This document shows, piece after piece, positions 8,537 through 16,320 of a DNA stretch of 64,000 nucleotides; the first letter of the stretch is position 1, and each line of letters begins with the position of its first letter. Under the pieces are notes generated by a model. It made no database searches. It worked only from the letters and a program-made list of their open reading frames with translations, and had not been told where the DNA came from. The stretch comes from JASSUD01 sp031963405. Lineage in GTDB: Bacteria; Pseudomonadota; Gammaproteobacteria; Burkholderiales; Burkholderiaceae. Location: the NCBI GenBank assembly GCA_031963405.1, contig JASSUJ010000001.1, positions 2,232,001 through 2,296,000 of the forward strand, written 5' to 3'. The translations under genes and the position numbers were made by a program.

Positions 8537-8878
8537 CTAGCTCTGAGCGCATTTGATTGCGCTGTATTGGTTGAGTTGTCGTGCACAGTAAGTGGCGCGC
8601 TGTAAAGCTTGATTTGTTTTAGCTTCTAAAAAGCGTTCATAAGTGTCAGCAAACAGCATGGTTGCTTCGCCTCGTGCGGCTTCTTGGAGTGCTTCTTTTT
8701 TGATCTGGTCGGGTAATTGATCTAGCGCTTCCAACAGAGCATCAAAGATCAATTCACGCCCTGCGGCGTTCTCTTCCTGTATATAGGCTTCATCTGCTTG
8801 TTCTTGCTCTCTTTCTAAGCGAGCTAATATTTCGTCGTCGCGTGCCTCAACTTGGATCATTAGTTTGTTAAGGTTCAT
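8537..8878 (-). CDS. Hypothetical helical early phage protein
   Basis: The 113 residues are predicted almost wholly helical and rich in Glu, Gln and Ala, with a Glu-rich segment at about 12-35. The ATG overlaps the stop of the upstream gene (ATGA at 8875-8878), showing coupling. No family is recognised. Confidence 0.65.
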   Translation of the reverse strand: MNLNKLMIQVEARDDEILARLEREQEQADEAYIQEENAAGRELIFDALLEALDQLPDQIKKEALQEAARGEATMLFADTYERFLEAKTNQALQRATYCARQLNQYSAIKCAQS

Positions 8879-9129
8879 GAGGGAAGCCTCCGTAGCAAAT
8901 AAAGAGTGTCACGAAACGCAATATTTGCTTTTTCTAGGTTGTCGAGCTCTTGCCGCACCTGCTCTTCAGCAAATGCCGTTGGCTTACCTTGAGCGAGTGC
9001 TTCGCGATATATCGCTGTTTCAAGAAGAAGCTTGTGGCAAGCGCTCTCTACCGACTGTATGAGTTCTTCTTTGATCTGCTGTTTTCTTTCAGCAGATAGT
9101 TCTTTTAGAAAATCTTTGGGATAGCTCAT
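8875..9129 (-). CDS. First gene of the leftward early operon, hypothetical
   Basis: About 84 residues, helical (PKDFLKELSAERKQQIKEEL, ESACHKLLLETAIYREALAQ). The start at 9129 is preferred because CGGAGG lies five bases before it; in-frame ATGs at 9132 and 9177 exist. It stands directly after the operator-controlled promoter at 9207-9271. It pairs with the next gene, of similar size and composition. Function unknown. Confidence 0.65.
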   Translation of the reverse strand: MSYPKDFLKELSAERKQQIKEELIQSVESACHKLLLETAIYREALAQGKPTAFAEEQVRQELDNLEKANIAFRDTLYLLRRLPS

Positions 9130-9206
9130 CATTGCCTCCGATAGATTTATCAAGTTGGCATTGGTTGCTTGATTCATCTTTCGCTCTAGTTATTGACAGT
9201 GAAATT

Positions 9207-9271
9207 ATTAAACACCATGTTTAAACTAAAGTCAAACACTTTGTTTAATAATTTTTTACACAATGTGTAAA
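9207..9271 (-). promoter_or_regulatory. Leftward early promoter PL with three operators
   Basis: On the minus strand TTGACT (9235-9230) and TTTAAT (9212-9207) are spaced 17 bases. Three 17-bp palindromes of the form TTAAACA-NNN-TGTTTAA lie at 9208-9224, 9232-9248 and 9255-9271. The first overlaps the -10 region and the second overlaps the -35. The same layout occurs at 11354-11410, so both should bind the prophage repressor and Cro-like protein. Confidence 0.85.
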
Positions 9272-9276
9272 CGGCG

Positions 9277-9299
9277 AAAAAAAACCGCCAATGAGGCGG
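9277..9299 (-). terminator. Rho-independent terminator
   Basis: On the minus strand CCGCC-TCATT-GGCGG is followed by eight T. It would stop leftward transcription coming from the DUF4236 gene and the repressor before it enters the early operon, keeping that operon silent in the lysogen. Confidence 0.75.
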
Positions 9300-9529
9300 G
9301 TTCATAGTGGTCGGGCTATGTGCTTAGAGGCTGCCTTTTAGCACCCAATAATGCGATCTCTTTTGTGTCTTTAGTTTTGAAATTGACGAGCGTCTGTCGT
9401 TAGATGCTGGCTGGATGCCAGTACAAAGTCAAATGATATGGTAAGTGCAGTGGCTGAGCATTTGCCTTTTAGGCGCTACCCTACTAGGTACGAGTGTTCG
9501 CGCATAAAAATTATGCTCAGTGGGTACAC

Positions 9530-10351
9530 CTACAGTGTTGGTCGAAACGAAAGTTTTTTCACCACTACGGCGTCAAATTGCGCATTTGCTTTGGCAATGG
9601 TCGCTGCTGCTTCGTTACGTTGCTTAAAGAATTTCCAGACCCGGTACACTGCCCATCCACTCCATAGAGCAATCGATGGGACAATCGTTTCTTCAGAGGA
9701 TGACTGGGTTAAAGCAGCGAGAATTAGCGACCCAAACACAAGCGCAATTGGAAATGTAAGCATGATCACTCGCCAAGGCTTTTTCTGAGGCATCAAAGAA
9801 TGCGCATACGCCAATGCGCGCACAGCTTCATCAACGCCTGTTACTTCGCCACATGCTAAGTTCAGCTGTTCTTCGAGAGCATACAGCGCCCTCATTAATC
9901 GCTCTTTACTTTGGGCAGTAAGACTGCCAGTGTCTTCGTATAGCTGGAAAGCTAGGCTGAGTTTTTCAAGGTGTGGCTGCAAGCTGCTTAAGAGTGCGCT
10001 ATCTTCGATCTTATCAAGTGCATTAGCGGCTTCTGGCTCGTTAACATAAATGCCATGTGACCAGAAATATTTAACTGCGGCCTTGCGCAAACGGCTGTCC
10101 AGGTTGCCTGCAAAGTCAGTATTCGCTCGTGCGTGCGCACTCAAAGATGGTGCAGTGCCAGTTTGGCATTTTGTATATTTATTTGTGTTGACTGTATGTC
10201 GAATTCCTGTGCCTGGTATGCTAAACGTCATGCGTCCACGCGAGTTATATGTGATTCCTTTGCCACCGACCGATAGACTCGGCCCATTTTTTGACAAATT
10301 GATACGCACACCTGGCGCAATTTTTATAGATTTTCTGAATCCCCATCCCAT
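9530..10351 (-). CDS. DUF4236 protein with C-terminal membrane segments
   Basis: The 273 residues start with a textbook DUF4236 domain (MGWGFRKSIKIAPGVRINLS, then GPSLSVGGKGITYN and SIPGTGIR). A helical middle follows and two hydrophobic segments end the chain (VIMLTFPIALVFGSLILAALT and IVPSIALWSGWAVYRVW). The ATG at 10351 follows GGGAGCA. It lies between the repressor and the leftward operon and is read with the repressor, the usual place for genes expressed in the lysogen. A role in superinfection exclusion is inference only. The 9300-9529 stretch downstream holds no gene I can support. Confidence 0.8.
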   Translation of the reverse strand: MGWGFRKSIKIAPGVRINLSKNGPSLSVGGKGITYNSRGRMTFSIPGTGIRHTVNTNKYTKCQTGTAPSLSAHARANTDFAGNLDSRLRKAAVKYFWSHGIYVNEPEAANALDKIEDSALLSSLQPHLEKLSLAFQLYEDTGSLTAQSKERLMRALYALEEQLNLACGEVTGVDEAVRALAYAHSLMPQKKPWRVIMLTFPIALVFGSLILAALTQSSSEETIVPSIALWSGWAVYRVWKFFKQRNEAAATIAKANAQFDAVVVKKLSFRPTL

Positions 10352-10593
10352 GTATTGCTCCCTTTTATTGAGAATCTGCATGGGCGACCTTATCAAAGTT
10401 ATCGCTCAGCATAATCCAGGCTTGACCCTATCCTGTCGTGCAAAATTTCGTTGAAATTATTCTAATCATTTGATTTGCACCATTGGCAGAACAATGCGGG
10501 ATGGACATGGACCAAGACCTGCGCCTCAACGATTGGGTGCTAAGGCGATCTAAGTCAGGTTGAGTAAAAATAATTCAATATAGGGAAGGCAGA

Positions 10594-10668
10594 ATGAATG
10601 CTTTCGATCTTTATGGAATGGGTGCGATGAAGATGCTGTGGAAGATATTTCCTGTAAGCTCACCAGAA
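10594..10668 (+). pseudogene. Short 5' fragment resembling the gene at 11630
   Basis: ATGAATGCTTTCGATCTTTA, preceded by GGAAGG, closely matches the start of the 56-codon gene at 11630 (MNAIDLY), but the frame then runs into the 3' end of the repressor gene on the other strand. It looks like the left part of a duplicated or recombined gene. The surrounding spacer 10352-10659 shows nothing else I can support. Confidence 0.35.
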
Positions 10669-11334
10669 TTTTTTCAACGACCATGCTGCCAGAACACGGC
10701 CGCATATCACAACTGCACTAACTTCCTCACCGCTAAGTCGCTCAGCCTCGTAGGCACGGTTGTCACTGATGATTGCGAGCACGCCGCTATGTAACTTTTG
10801 TAGACGCTTGATTTGTACATCGGGACCACGTGCAATCACATAAATACCGTCGCCATCATAGTTACGGATAGTGGCATCCACGAACAGCACATCACCATTA
10901 TCAATTGAGCCTTGCATTGAAGTACCCCGTGCCGAAATCAGCTTGATGCGAGAGAGATCGGCGCCGAACGCGGTTCGTGCCCAGGACTTTAGCACGTTGA
11001 CTTGCTGCACAACTTCCGCAGAGTCCATTGCAAGGGGAAAATCACTAGTAGGGGTTTCGATATTCAATAGATCAAAGCTTACATATTCCGATTTGATGTC
11101 ATGAATGATTTTGCCTTCGCCTACAAGCATCTGACCTTTCCCTGTCTCCAGCCAAACGGCCGAGCAGCCAAATAGTCTCTGAGCTGTGAGCATTCCTTGC
11201 TTAGAAACACCTCGGGCCTCCCAGTTCTTGACTGTTTGAGGGAGTGCGCTCAAGGCGCGTGCAAGCTCTGATTGGCCTGTGATGCCTTTTAGTGTCTTGG
11301 CCGCTTCATAGAGGCGTTTCATCTGTGTATGCAT
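10660..11334 (-). CDS. cI: CI-like prophage repressor with S24 (LexA-type) peptidase
   Basis: About 224 residues. The N-terminal helix-turn-helix (KGITGQSELARALSALPQTVKNWEARG) is followed by a self-cleaving S24 domain with nucleophile serine in GTSMQGSIDNGDVLFVD and catalytic lysine in VQIKRLQKL. It should hold the lysogen by binding the 17-bp palindromes at both early promoters and be inactivated by RecA-stimulated cleavage, like lambda CI. No good ribosome site is seen, so ATG 11334, TTG 11340 or ATG 11316 may be used. The gene is divergent from the Cro-like gene. Confidence 0.93.
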   Translation of the reverse strand: MHTQMKRLYEAAKTLKGITGQSELARALSALPQTVKNWEARGVSKQGMLTAQRLFGCSAVWLETGKGQMLVGEGKIIHDIKSEYVSFDLLNIETPTSDFPLAMDSAEVVQQVNVLKSWARTAFGADLSRIKLISARGTSMQGSIDNGDVLFVDATIRNYDGDGIYVIARGPDVQIKRLQKLHSGVLAIISDNRAYEAERLSGEEVSAVVICGRVLAAWSLKKFW

Positions 11335-11353
11335 AGCCAAAATTGTCCGTTAA

Positions 11354-11410
11354 CTAAACAAGATGTTGTTACACACAGTGTTTGACTTTTTATTAAACAT
11401 AGTGTTTAAT
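11354..11410 (+). promoter_or_regulatory. Rightward early promoter PR with three operators
   Basis: TTGACT (11382-11387) and TTTAAT (11405-11410) are 17 bases apart. Operators of the TTAAACA-NNN-TGTTTAA type lie at 11393-11409 (best match), 11369-11385 and 11354-11370. Promoter hexamers and spacing are identical to PL at 9207-9271. The left operators also lie where the repressor's own promoter should be. Confidence 0.85.
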
Positions 11411-11438
11411 TTTGAGAAATTGTGAAAAGAGTGACCAC

Positions 11439-11633
11439 ATGCCAAACGACAAGCAACTCATTAAGCAGCTCGGTGGCCCTATAAAGGTGGCCAAGATGCT
11501 TGGCTACGAAAAAAAAGGCGGTACGCAGCGAGTCCATAACTGGATAACTCGCGGTATTCCGCCGCGTGTCAAGCTCCAATTTCCGGAAATCTTCCTTAGC
11601 CAGGTTGATGCCCCTATGCGCGAGGCAACATGA
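11439..11633 (+). CDS. Cro/YdaS-like helix-turn-helix regulator
   Basis: About 64 residues with QLIKQLGGPIKVAKMLGYEK, then VHNWITRGIPPRVKLQFPEI, the pattern of YdaS/Cro-type phage regulators. It is the first gene of the rightward operon and faces the repressor. The ATG at 11439 is preferred; the frame also opens at 11412, inside the promoter region. The stop overlaps the next start (ATGA). Confidence 0.85.
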   Translation: MPNDKQLIKQLGGPIKVAKMLGYEKKGGTQRVHNWITRGIPPRVKLQFPEIFLSQVDAPMREAT

Positions 11634-11800
11634 ATGCTATCGATCTTTACCACTGCGCATGTGCAGGAAAAGAAGAGGCGACGATTCAATGGCTCAAGAC
11701 TTCTCCGGAATTGCTTTCAGCAGCGTCCTCATTAACTCATGGATTGAGCAATTTGAGGGCCACTCTTTTTATTTGGAACTTGAAGGTTTGTCTCATATAG
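11630..11800 (+). CDS. Small hypothetical phage protein
   Basis: A 56-codon frame begins MNAIDLYHCACAGKEEATIQ and contains WLKTSPELLSAAS. Its ATG overlaps the stop of the Cro-like gene (ATGA), a strong sign that it is translated. The same first seven codons occur at 10594, apparently as a fragment. Function unknown. Confidence 0.5.
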   Translation: MNAIDLYHCACAGKEEATIQWLKTSPELLSAASSLTHGLSNLRATLFIWNLKVCLI

Positions 11801-11873
11801 GCTGATTTTTCATTTTCAATCGGCTGTATACCTGTATTACAAATGTTTAGATAAAAAATTTTTACCCAAAACG

Positions 11874-11893
11874 ACGAGACAACACGAGACAAA
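11874..11893 (+). promoter_or_regulatory. Tandem 10-bp direct repeat, candidate activator site
   Basis: ACGAGACAAC and ACGAGACAAA follow each other without a gap, placing them one helical turn apart just before the next gene. CII-type activators bind direct repeats, so this is a reasonable candidate, but no matching -10 was assigned. Confidence 0.35.
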
Positions 11894-11915
11894 TAATTTG
11901 ACGCGAGATGATTCG

Positions 11916-12317
11916 ATGCAGCGAGAACTAAACCTGAAGCCAGAAATGCAGCGGGTGGACGTAAGCTCCATCGATGCACAACCGTCACTGACAGCAGCCA
12001 TTCGATTGTGTCAGCAACTTTCCGGTCTTGACGACAAAGAGATCGTCGGAAAGCGCGGCATTGTAACTGACCTGGCGCAATGGTCGCGCATTACTAGAAG
12101 CGGCCGACATTACTTTCCGCAGGACAAGCTGAATGCCTTCATGGATTTGTGTGGGAACGAAGCGCCCCTAATTTGGCTTGCGCGGTCGCGTGGGTACGAT
12201 CTTAAACCGCTCGAAACTGAAATGGAGCGGCGCTGGCGCTTGGAGCGTGAGAAAAATGATGAGCTTAAATTAGAGCTCTTGGTGCTAAAAAAACTTCTGA
12301 TGGGAGATATGGAATGA
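11916..12317 (+). CDS. Phage regulatory/replication-region protein with C-terminal coiled coil
   Basis: About 133 residues. The middle (SLTAAIRLCQQLSGLDDKEI, ITRSGRHYFPQDKLNAFMDL, EAPLIWLARSRGYDL) resembles a common phage protein with a Cro/CII-like helix-turn-helix fold; the last 35 residues form a charged coiled coil (EREKNDELKLELLVLKK). It may act as a CII-like or lysis-lysogeny regulator, but that is inferred from position. TTG 11898 is an alternative start. It overlaps the next gene as ATGA. Confidence 0.7.
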   Translation: MQRELNLKPEMQRVDVSSIDAQPSLTAAIRLCQQLSGLDDKEIVGKRGIVTDLAQWSRITRSGRHYFPQDKLNAFMDLCGNEAPLIWLARSRGYDLKPLETEMERRWRLEREKNDELKLELLVLKKLLMGDME

Positions 12318-12613
12318 GAAACGCCGTTACTGAAACCTCCCGCACTGCTTTCCACTCGTTGTCCGTGAAAGGCTATCTGCAACCCAAGGAACGGGAAGTG
12401 ATGGCTGTGTTCGAGCTCAATCCCGGTGGACGCTACACGCGACCGCAACTTTCTGAGATCACTGGTATGCCCCTGCATTGTATCTGCGGTCGCGTGCGAT
12501 CACTGCTCGACAAAAAACAGATCGTTGTATACGGCGAGACCATCCACCCAGCCACACGCAAGCCACAAGAATTGCTCGGACTGCCGGTTATAGGGGAGGG
12601 GAGACTGTTTTGA
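12314..12613 (+). CDS. Winged-helix-like phage protein
   Basis: The 99 residues contain QPKEREVMAVFELNPGGRYT-RPQLSEITGMPLHCICGRVRSLLDKKQIVV, a classic winged-helix pattern of recognition helix then wing, and a C-terminal TIHPATRKPQELLGLP. It probably binds DNA in the control of replication or late genes. The start overlaps the previous stop. Confidence 0.75.
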   Translation: MRNAVTETSRTAFHSLSVKGYLQPKEREVMAVFELNPGGRYTRPQLSEITGMPLHCICGRVRSLLDKKQIVVYGETIHPATRKPQELLGLPVIGEGRLF

Positions 12614-12699
12614 CTGCTGCATCACCCCAGATTTTATGAAACTACCCAAGCAAGCTTTGCATCACAGACTAGACAGACAGCTCAACAAAAATTTATCGC

Positions 12700-13626
12700 A
12701 TGAACTATTACGAGCACCACATCGGCGATTACGCCGAAGCTACCGCTCACTTGAGCTTTCTTGAGGACGCGGCTTATAGTCGGCTCATACGAAAGTATTA
12801 CGCCAGCGAGAAGTCACTCCCAGCCGATTTAAAAGCTGTACAACGCCTTGTTGGTGCTCGAACCAAAGAGGAACGTGAGGCAGTGAGCACGGTACTAGAA
12901 GAATTTTTCTATTTGCAAGAGGATGGCTGGCACAACTATCGTTGTGATAAGGAAATCAGCCGATATAAGGAAGGCGACGCCGAGCGCGAGCAAAAGTGCG
13001 CTCACGAAAAAGAGCGGATGCGTCGACACCGTGAGGAACGCTCTCAGTTATTTGCAGAACTTCGCGGACTTGGCATCACGCCAAAATGGGATACACCTGT
13101 TACGCAATTGCGTGAGATGTTAAAGCGTGCCCGCAACGTATCTTCAACACGAACAGCTATTGAACAGGAACACACCTGTAATGCACCTGCAACGCGAACA
13201 GGTACAGAACAAGAACGCACCCGCAACGCACCTGCAACGGCTAACCAGACACCAGACACCAATACTACTAACACTCCTACTAACGTAGTCGTGTTAGTAA
13301 AGTCGGAACAACCACCACCTGAAACGCGAACAGCGGAACAGGCTCGTATCGGGTTGCTGTGCCAGCAATTACGTCAACTCGGCATTGACGCTACTCCTCA
13401 GATGCCCTCGTGGACAGAACTGATACCGCGCTATTCCGATGAACAGATCATCGCTTGCGCAGAGTCGACGCGTCACACTAAGCCAGATCAGCGTATTCAC
13501 CTTAATTACCTCGTTCCAAAGCTGGCAGATGTTGTTTTGCCAAAGGCTCGTATGAAAGCCAATACACGGCAACCAAGCTCGGAAAATTTTGAGCGGATTG
13601 ACTATGGCACAGGAGGGAAGCTATGA
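12700..13626 (+). CDS. DUF1376 replication-initiator-like protein
   Basis: The 308 residues begin with a DUF1376 domain (MNYYEHHIGDYAEATAHLSF, YSRLIRKYYASEKSLPADLK) typical of phage replication proteins that act as lambda O does. A low-complexity middle (about 150-210) carries two 15-residue repeats encoded by a 45-bp direct repeat, then a C-terminal domain (RIGLLCQQLRQLGIDATPQM) that may contact the helicase loader. It overlaps the loader gene by four bases. Origin recognition is inference. Confidence 0.85.
   Translation: MNYYEHHIGDYAEATAHLSFLEDAAYSRLIRKYYASEKSLPADLKAVQRLVGARTKEEREAVSTVLEEFFYLQEDGWHNYRCDKEISRYKEGDAEREQKCAHEKERMRRHREERSQLFAELRGLGITPKWDTPVTQLREMLKRARNVSSTRTAIEQEHTCNAPATRTGTEQERTRNAPATANQTPDTNTTNTPTNVVVLVKSEQPPPETRTAEQARIGLLCQQLRQLGIDATPQMPSWTELIPRYSDEQIIACAESTRHTKPDQRIHLNYLVPKLADVVLPKARMKANTRQPSSENFERIDYGTGGKL
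13150..13239 (+). repeat. Two 45-bp direct repeats, possible replication iterons
   Basis: Units 13150-13194 and 13195-13239 both begin CGAACAG and end GCACCTGCAACG. They lie inside the initiator-like gene, the same place as the lambda origin within gene O. A third, partial match precedes them. Confidence 0.5.
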
Positions 13627-14477
13627 AGCAATTTGCAGAAATTGGCATTCATGCTGAACCTAAAAGTCGAGCGGACATATGTAATCAGCATGGGAAATAC
13701 GAAAGCTGCTGCTATCTGGGATCGATCTGGTCAACATGCCCTACATGCAATAAAGAAATTCAAAAGCGTGAAAAAGTCGAAGCAGAAAAAAAAGAGCGTG
13801 AGGCAAAGTTGCAGGCATGGCGAAAAAAAATCGGCGAGGCAGGCATCCCGTTGCGATTCCAAAATCGCAGCCTAAAATCGTATTCACCGAAGACTCTACT
13901 TCAGGAAAAGGCGCTGGCTTTCTCGAATGCCTATGCCGATGGATTTGATGAGGTGCTGAAATTAGGGAGGTCAGCTATTTTCATCGGCAGGCCAGGCACA
14001 GGGAAAACGCATTTGTCTTGCGGTATTGGCCTGCGCATCATGCAACGCGACAATCGTGCGGTAATGTTCACATCCGTGTTTCGCGCAGTGCGTCGCATTA
14101 AAGAAACATGGGGCAGAGGCAGTGTTGAGACCGAAAGCCAAGCTATCGCTGGGTTGGTGTTTCCTGATTTGCTGATTCTCGACGAAGTTGGACAGCAGTT
14201 CGGTACTGACACTGAGAAGCTGATTCTGTTCGATGTTTTGAACGAGCGCTACGAGAAACGTAAGCCGACGCTATTGCTTGCAAATGTGCCATTAGAGGAT
14301 TTTCGTCTTCTCGGCGATCCGCCTGATACTCCATTAAGGCCCGGCATCAAATCGTTTCTTGGTGAGCGGATATTTGACAGATTGCGGGAGGACGGCGGCG
14401 AGTGCGTCATTCTCGACGGTGAAAGCATGAGGGGAAAGATGCATGCCTCAGCGACATCTAGTGAAAACATACGCTGA
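13623..14477 (+). CDS. DnaC-like helicase loader ATPase
   Basis: The 284 residues have a metal-binding N-terminus (CNQHGKYESCCYLGS with CPTC, about 20-46), a charged linker, then an AAA+ domain with Walker A FIGRPGTGKTHLSCGIG and Walker B LLILDEVGQQF. This fits DnaC-type loaders that place the host DnaB helicase on the phage origin. It overlaps the DUF1376 gene by four bases. Confidence 0.92.
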   Translation: MKQFAEIGIHAEPKSRADICNQHGKYESCCYLGSIWSTCPTCNKEIQKREKVEAEKKEREAKLQAWRKKIGEAGIPLRFQNRSLKSYSPKTLLQEKALAFSNAYADGFDEVLKLGRSAIFIGRPGTGKTHLSCGIGLRIMQRDNRAVMFTSVFRAVRRIKETWGRGSVETESQAIAGLVFPDLLILDEVGQQFGTDTEKLILFDVLNERYEKRKPTLLLANVPLEDFRLLGDPPDTPLRPGIKSFLGERIFDRLREDGGECVILDGESMRGKMHASATSSENIR

Positions 14478-14546
14478 AAAAGAGGTAAATCAGTGCAGAC
14501 GAGCAAGTAATCGCTAAGTTTGATTTGATTTTTTTCGGACTAGAAA

Positions 14547-14966
14547 ATGCCTGACACCATCACATTTACCATTCCAGGCGAGCCGGTCGCTAAAGGTCGC
14601 GCTCGCTCATTCGTTCGAAATGGCCACATCGCGCACTACACCCCGGGAAAGACTGCTCGATATGAAAACCTTGTGCGATTAGTTGCGCAGCAAGCGATAG
14701 GTGAGAAAGCACCCATAGAGTGTGCTGTTGCGCTGGTTGTTAGAGCGTTCTTCTCTATCCCCACAAGTTGGAGCCTTAAAAAGCAGAGGGCCGCAGTCAT
14801 AGGTGAAGTCATGCCGACTAAACGGCCTGACCTCGACAACATTATTAAGGCAATTAAAGATGGTGCGAATGGCGTGGCGTGGAAAGATGATTCACAAGTG
14901 ATAGATGTGCGTGCCAGCAAGCGTTACGGCACGCCCCGCGTTGAAGTAGAAATACTGATTGGCTAG
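14547..14966 (+). CDS. rusA: RusA-family Holliday junction resolvase
   Basis: RusA cuts four-way DNA junctions formed in phage replication and recombination. The 139 residues show IPGEPVAKGRAR near the start, KRPDLDNIIKAIKDGANGVAWKDDSQV with the catalytic aspartates, and the usual length. It lies between the helicase loader and the Q-like gene. A spacer of 69 bases precedes it. Confidence 0.93.
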   Translation: MPDTITFTIPGEPVAKGRARSFVRNGHIAHYTPGKTARYENLVRLVAQQAIGEKAPIECAVALVVRAFFSIPTSWSLKKQRAAVIGEVMPTKRPDLDNIIKAIKDGANGVAWKDDSQVIDVRASKRYGTPRVEVEILIG

Positions 14967-14987
14967 GTTAATTTACAGAAGGTAGAG

Positions 14988-15587
14988 ATGGATATTAAAT
15001 TCAAAAGTGCTTTTGATGTGGTGCGTTTCGCGTTGTGCTATTCGCATCAACAATATGGCGAAACACTCATGTCAAAGCGCCTACGCGGTGAGTCTTCTGA
15101 AAAGGGGATGGGGTTGGTTGGCCTTGATGGCGCTGGTCAAGCTGGTCAAATTCGCCGTGAGCTGTCCGAGCTTCCGGACTTGTATCAAGCTGTACTGATC
15201 GCACGCGCCGCGCTGCCAGATATGCCGTGCGATTGCGGAAGGCTTTGTTGCTCGAAGCATAAGACGAATGAAGAGTGGCGTGCGGCTATCGTCTGGTTAA
15301 CGGATGCCTCTGCTGCTTATGTCTCTGGTTTTTCGCATTACCAAGTAAGGCGCGCCATTATCGAAAAGCTATTCAATAAAAAGGGCAAGAAGCTAACTGA
15401 AATTTCAAAGTGTTGTGGTGTCCATGAAAACACCGCTAGCAATCATCATCGCGCTATACGCCGATGGATTTTTGGCGACTCGAAAACCAATGAGTCTGGC
15501 GTCGAAACTACAGCTTGGACGTTAATAGAAAAGCGTTTTGCTGAACTAGGATTGCTTGAAGGGGATGAAGTTTCCAGGGCTGCCTAG
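14988..15587 (+). CDS. Putative Q-like late antiterminator
   Basis: The 199 residues contain a Cys-rich cluster (CDCGRLCCSKHK, about 77-88) and a helix-turn-helix (KLTEISKCCGVHENTASNHHRA). No exact family is claimed. The Q role is inferred from position: it is the last gene before a consensus promoter and an immediate terminator at 15630-15717 that precede the whole late operon, as in lambdoid phages. Confidence 0.6.
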   Translation: MDIKFKSAFDVVRFALCYSHQQYGETLMSKRLRGESSEKGMGLVGLDGAGQAGQIRRELSELPDLYQAVLIARAALPDMPCDCGRLCCSKHKTNEEWRAAIVWLTDASAAYVSGFSHYQVRRAIIEKLFNKKGKKLTEISKCCGVHENTASNHHRAIRRWIFGDSKTNESGVETTAWTLIEKRFAELGLLEGDEVSRAA

Positions 15588-15629
15588 TTAAAGTTTTTGC
15601 TCCTGCACAAAATAGTGAGATAAAAAATC

Positions 15630-15658
15630 TTGACATTGTGTGAAATACCCACAATAAT
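15630..15658 (+). promoter_or_regulatory. Late promoter, near-consensus sigma70
   Basis: TTGACA (15630-15635), 17-base spacer, AATAAT (15653-15658). It lies 43 bases after the Q-like gene and is followed about 40 bases later by a terminator, the layout of lambda pR'. Confidence 0.75.
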
Positions 15659-15694
15659 TGCCAATATTCGATACACGTAATACGTGCGTCCAAA

Positions 15695-15717
15695 GCTCGC
15701 CCAAGTGCGGGCTTTTT
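15695..15717 (+). terminator. Terminator directly behind the late promoter
   Basis: GCTCGC-CCAAGT-GCGGGC followed by five T. Without antitermination it would release a short leader RNA, so late genes should depend on the Q-like protein. Bases 15718-15836 before terS form an untranslated leader with no other gene. Confidence 0.75.
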
Positions 15718-15836
15718 GCATTTCTGCTTTCTTCCTTTGTCATTCTCTCAGGGTAACTTCGAAACCCCCCATCCATCCCCTAAGCTGGCGCAGGTTTCGT
15801 CTCTTTGGGCTCGGGGTTCAGGTTTCAAATTTGAAT

Positions 15837-16307
15837 ATGTCACGGCCAAGCAAATACACCACCGCCCTTGCCACAAAAATTTGCGAGGGTTTAATGGCCG
15901 GAAAAAGCTTGCGTTCAATTTGCACGCAAAAGAATATGCCAGATCAAGCAACCGTATATCGATGGCTTGATCGATTTAAGACGTTTTGCGAGCAATACGC
16001 ACGCGCGCGCGAGGTACAAGCGGATACGTTGGCAGATGAAATTTTAGATATTGCCGATGATACGACACTGGATATTCAACAAGGCACACAAGGGCATGAG
16101 CGCGCCCAACATGAAGCGGTGCATCGCTCTAAAGTGCGTATAGATGCGCGTAAATGGCTGGCGGGTAAACTCGCGCCCAAAAAGTACGGCGATAAAATCC
16201 AACAATGCGTTACAGGGGGAAACGGCGGCCCCGTTCAGTCGATCATCACTACCGTCACTGATCCAATAGAAGCTGCAAAGATTTATCAGCAGATGATGAA
16301 TTCGTAA
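15837..16307 (+). CDS. terS: Terminase small subunit
   Basis: The 156-residue DNA-recognition subunit of the packaging motor. SRPSKYTTALATKICEGLMA, KSLRSICTQKNMPDQATVYRW is the N-terminal helix-turn-helix; the middle is a helical oligomerisation region with ARKWLAGKLAPKKYGDKI. ATG 15837 begins the conserved part; an in-frame extension to 15684 runs through the terminator and is rejected. A diverged second copy of its last codons lies at 16917, on the far side of the toxin-antitoxin pair. Confidence 0.9.
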   Translation: MSRPSKYTTALATKICEGLMAGKSLRSICTQKNMPDQATVYRWLDRFKTFCEQYARAREVQADTLADEILDIADDTTLDIQQGTQGHERAQHEAVHRSKVRIDARKWLAGKLAPKKYGDKIQQCVTGGNGGPVQSIITTVTDPIEAAKIYQQMMNS

Positions 16308-16320
16308 GATATTTGTTCTG

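Noticed and set aside
15684..15836. N-terminal extension of terS
   Set aside because: It runs through the late terminator and has no family similarity; ATG 15837 begins the conserved part.
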